DNA of 50,928 nt from an uncultured Lachnospiraceae bacterium. GTDB taxonomy: Bacteria; Bacillota; Clostridia; Lachnospirales; Lachnospiraceae. The notes under the pieces were generated by a model, which was not told the DNA's origin, searched no databases, and was given only the letters and a program-made list of their open reading frames with translations. The stretch covers positions 1-50,928 of the forward strand of contig CANDAG010000027.1 in NCBI GenBank assembly GCA_947382625.1. The letters run 5' to 3'. Shown here piece after piece: positions 50,306 through 50,928 of this stretch (within the stretch, counting starts at the first letter, position 1; every line of letters starts with the position of its first letter). The translations under genes were made by a program, and so were the position numbers.

Positions 50306-50762
50306 CACCCATCGGAGGAATGATAATTACATAAAGGTGCTGGAGCGGGTGGCTCCTGTGGACATGGTGATCCACTGCGGGGACATTGAGGGCAGCGAAT
50401 ATCTGATCGCAAAGAGCGCCGGCTGCCCGGTGCAGATGGTAGTGGGAAACAATGACTTTTTTTCGGACCTTCCCCGGGAAAAGGAGTTTATGATCGGGAA
50501 ATATAAGGTCTGGCTGACTCACGGACATAATTATTTTGTATCCATGGGAAATGAAAATATCAAAAGAGAGGCCAGAATGCGGGGCGTGGACATTGTGATG
50601 TATGGCCATACTCATAAGCCTGTAGTGGACCGGGAAGGGGATCTGACAGCGATCAATCCGGGAAGCCTTACCTATCCCCGGCAGGAGGGAAGACGCCCCT
50701 CTTTTATCATCATGGATCTGGACCGGCAAGGGACGGCCCATTTTACGATTAATTATCTGTGA
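50283..50762 (+). CDS. YfcE/MJ0936-type metallophosphoesterase
   Basis: 159 aa. Metal-binding motifs in order: SDTHRRND (D8/H10 region), HCGDIEG, GNND, HGH and YGHTHKP, all intact. Calcineurin-like phosphodiesterase of the YfcE class; the physiological substrate is not settled. Starts inside rdgB, so translation is coupled. The gene is followed by an A/T-rich gap with a tRNA promoter. Confidence 0.93.
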   Translation: MKILIVSDTHRRNDNYIKVLERVAPVDMVIHCGDIEGSEYLIAKSAGCPVQMVVGNNDFFSDLPREKEFMIGKYKVWLTHGHNYFVSMGNENIKREARMRGVDIVMYGHTHKPVVDREGDLTAINPGSLTYPRQEGRRPSFIIMDLDRQGTAHFTINYL

Positions 50763-50804
50763 AAAAAATAATATATATTTTTAAAATATTTTTTGAAATT
50801 TATG

Positions 50805-50834
50805 TTGACAAAAAGCATGACCATACTATATAAT
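50805..50834 (+). promoter_or_regulatory. Promoter of tRNA-Pro
   Basis: TTGACA (50805-50810), 18-base spacer, TATAAT (50829-50834), about 43 bases before the tRNA. Confidence 0.85.
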
Positions 50835-50876
50835 GTAACATGCGTTGCGTGAGAATGAGAGGCAGGACTAAATCAG

Positions 50877-50928
50877 CGGGGTGTGGCTCAGCTTGGCTAG
50901 AGCGCCTGGTTTGGGACCAGGAGGTCGC
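50877..50928 (+). tRNA. tRNA-Pro (anticodon TGG), 3' end outside window
   Basis: Acceptor 5' strand CGGGGTG, TG, D-stem GCTC/GAGC, anticodon stem CCTGG/CCAGG with loop TTTGGGA (TGG). The window stops in the variable/T region, so T-arm and acceptor 3' strand are not seen. Confidence 0.9.

Overview
The window reads as one stretch of a low-to-mid GC Firmicutes chromosome, most likely a gut-type Lachnospiraceae (Clostridia). The reasons are a tRNA-dependent GatCAB amidotransferase, a T-box-controlled tyrS, the xpaC-telA pair, PadR/HAAS pairs, strong GGAGG ribosome sites, TTGACA/TATAAT promoters, and small palindromic intergenic repeats. The assignment is inference; no 16S or marker phylogeny is available here.

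Layout. 1-11,250: the 3' end of a giant serine-rich-repeat adhesin, followed by its accessory Sec export and glycosylation locus (secY2, asp1, asp2, asp3, secA2, gtfA, gtfB) and a 57-codon membrane-protein gene that closes the operon. 11,500-17,900: a RecB-like AAA ATPase, a MalY/PatB C-S lyase, a small coiled-coil protein and the xpaC-telA operon. 18,000-19,900: tyrS with a tyrosine T-box and an unusual 240-base array of hairpins between the T-box and the gene. 20,000-24,500: MATE exporter, CmpB-like membrane protein, two alpha/beta hydrolases (one broken by a frameshift at a homopolymer). 24,600-28,000: gatCAB. 28,250-32,850: a threonine-branch operon (ACT regulator, homoserine dehydrogenase, ApgM-type putative homoserine kinase, aspartokinase). 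33,000-40,700: an accessory stretch with a PadR/HAAS pair, a truncated Nudix gene, a lipoprotein, an AAA_14/DUF4143 ATPase, tRNA-Arg with a possible recombinase remnant, an A/T-rich DUF218 gene, and small regulators. 40,780-43,560: an ABC-2 transporter preceded by a leader peptide and a four-stem attenuator. 43,600-46,500: pyridoxal kinase, cardiolipin synthase and a hypothetical protein. 46,820-46,980: a tiny Asn/Gln/Ser-rich protein behind two near-identical palindromic operators. 47,270-50,760: rRNA methyltransferase, a catalytically degenerate amidase, rdgB and a YfcE/MJ0936-type phosphoesterase. The window ends inside a tRNA-Pro gene.

How the genes work together. SecA2/SecY2 with Asp1-3 should export the adhesin whose C-terminus opens the window, GtfA/GtfB should put the first GlcNAc on its Ser/Thr repeats, and Asp2 should modify that glycan. 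The adhesin end seen here has no LPXTG motif. The hom-apgM-lysC cluster is a compact route from aspartate toward phosphohomoserine, with the ApgM protein filling the homoserine kinase step.

The most interesting items are: the leader-peptide attenuator in front of the ABC transporter (40,789-41,066); the unlisted 57-aa membrane protein at the end of the accessory Sec operon; the amidase-fold protein that has lost two zinc-binding His and the catalytic Glu; the A7 frameshift in the membrane-anchored lipase; the operator-flanked Asn/Gln-rich mini-gene; and several families of dispersed palindromic repeats.
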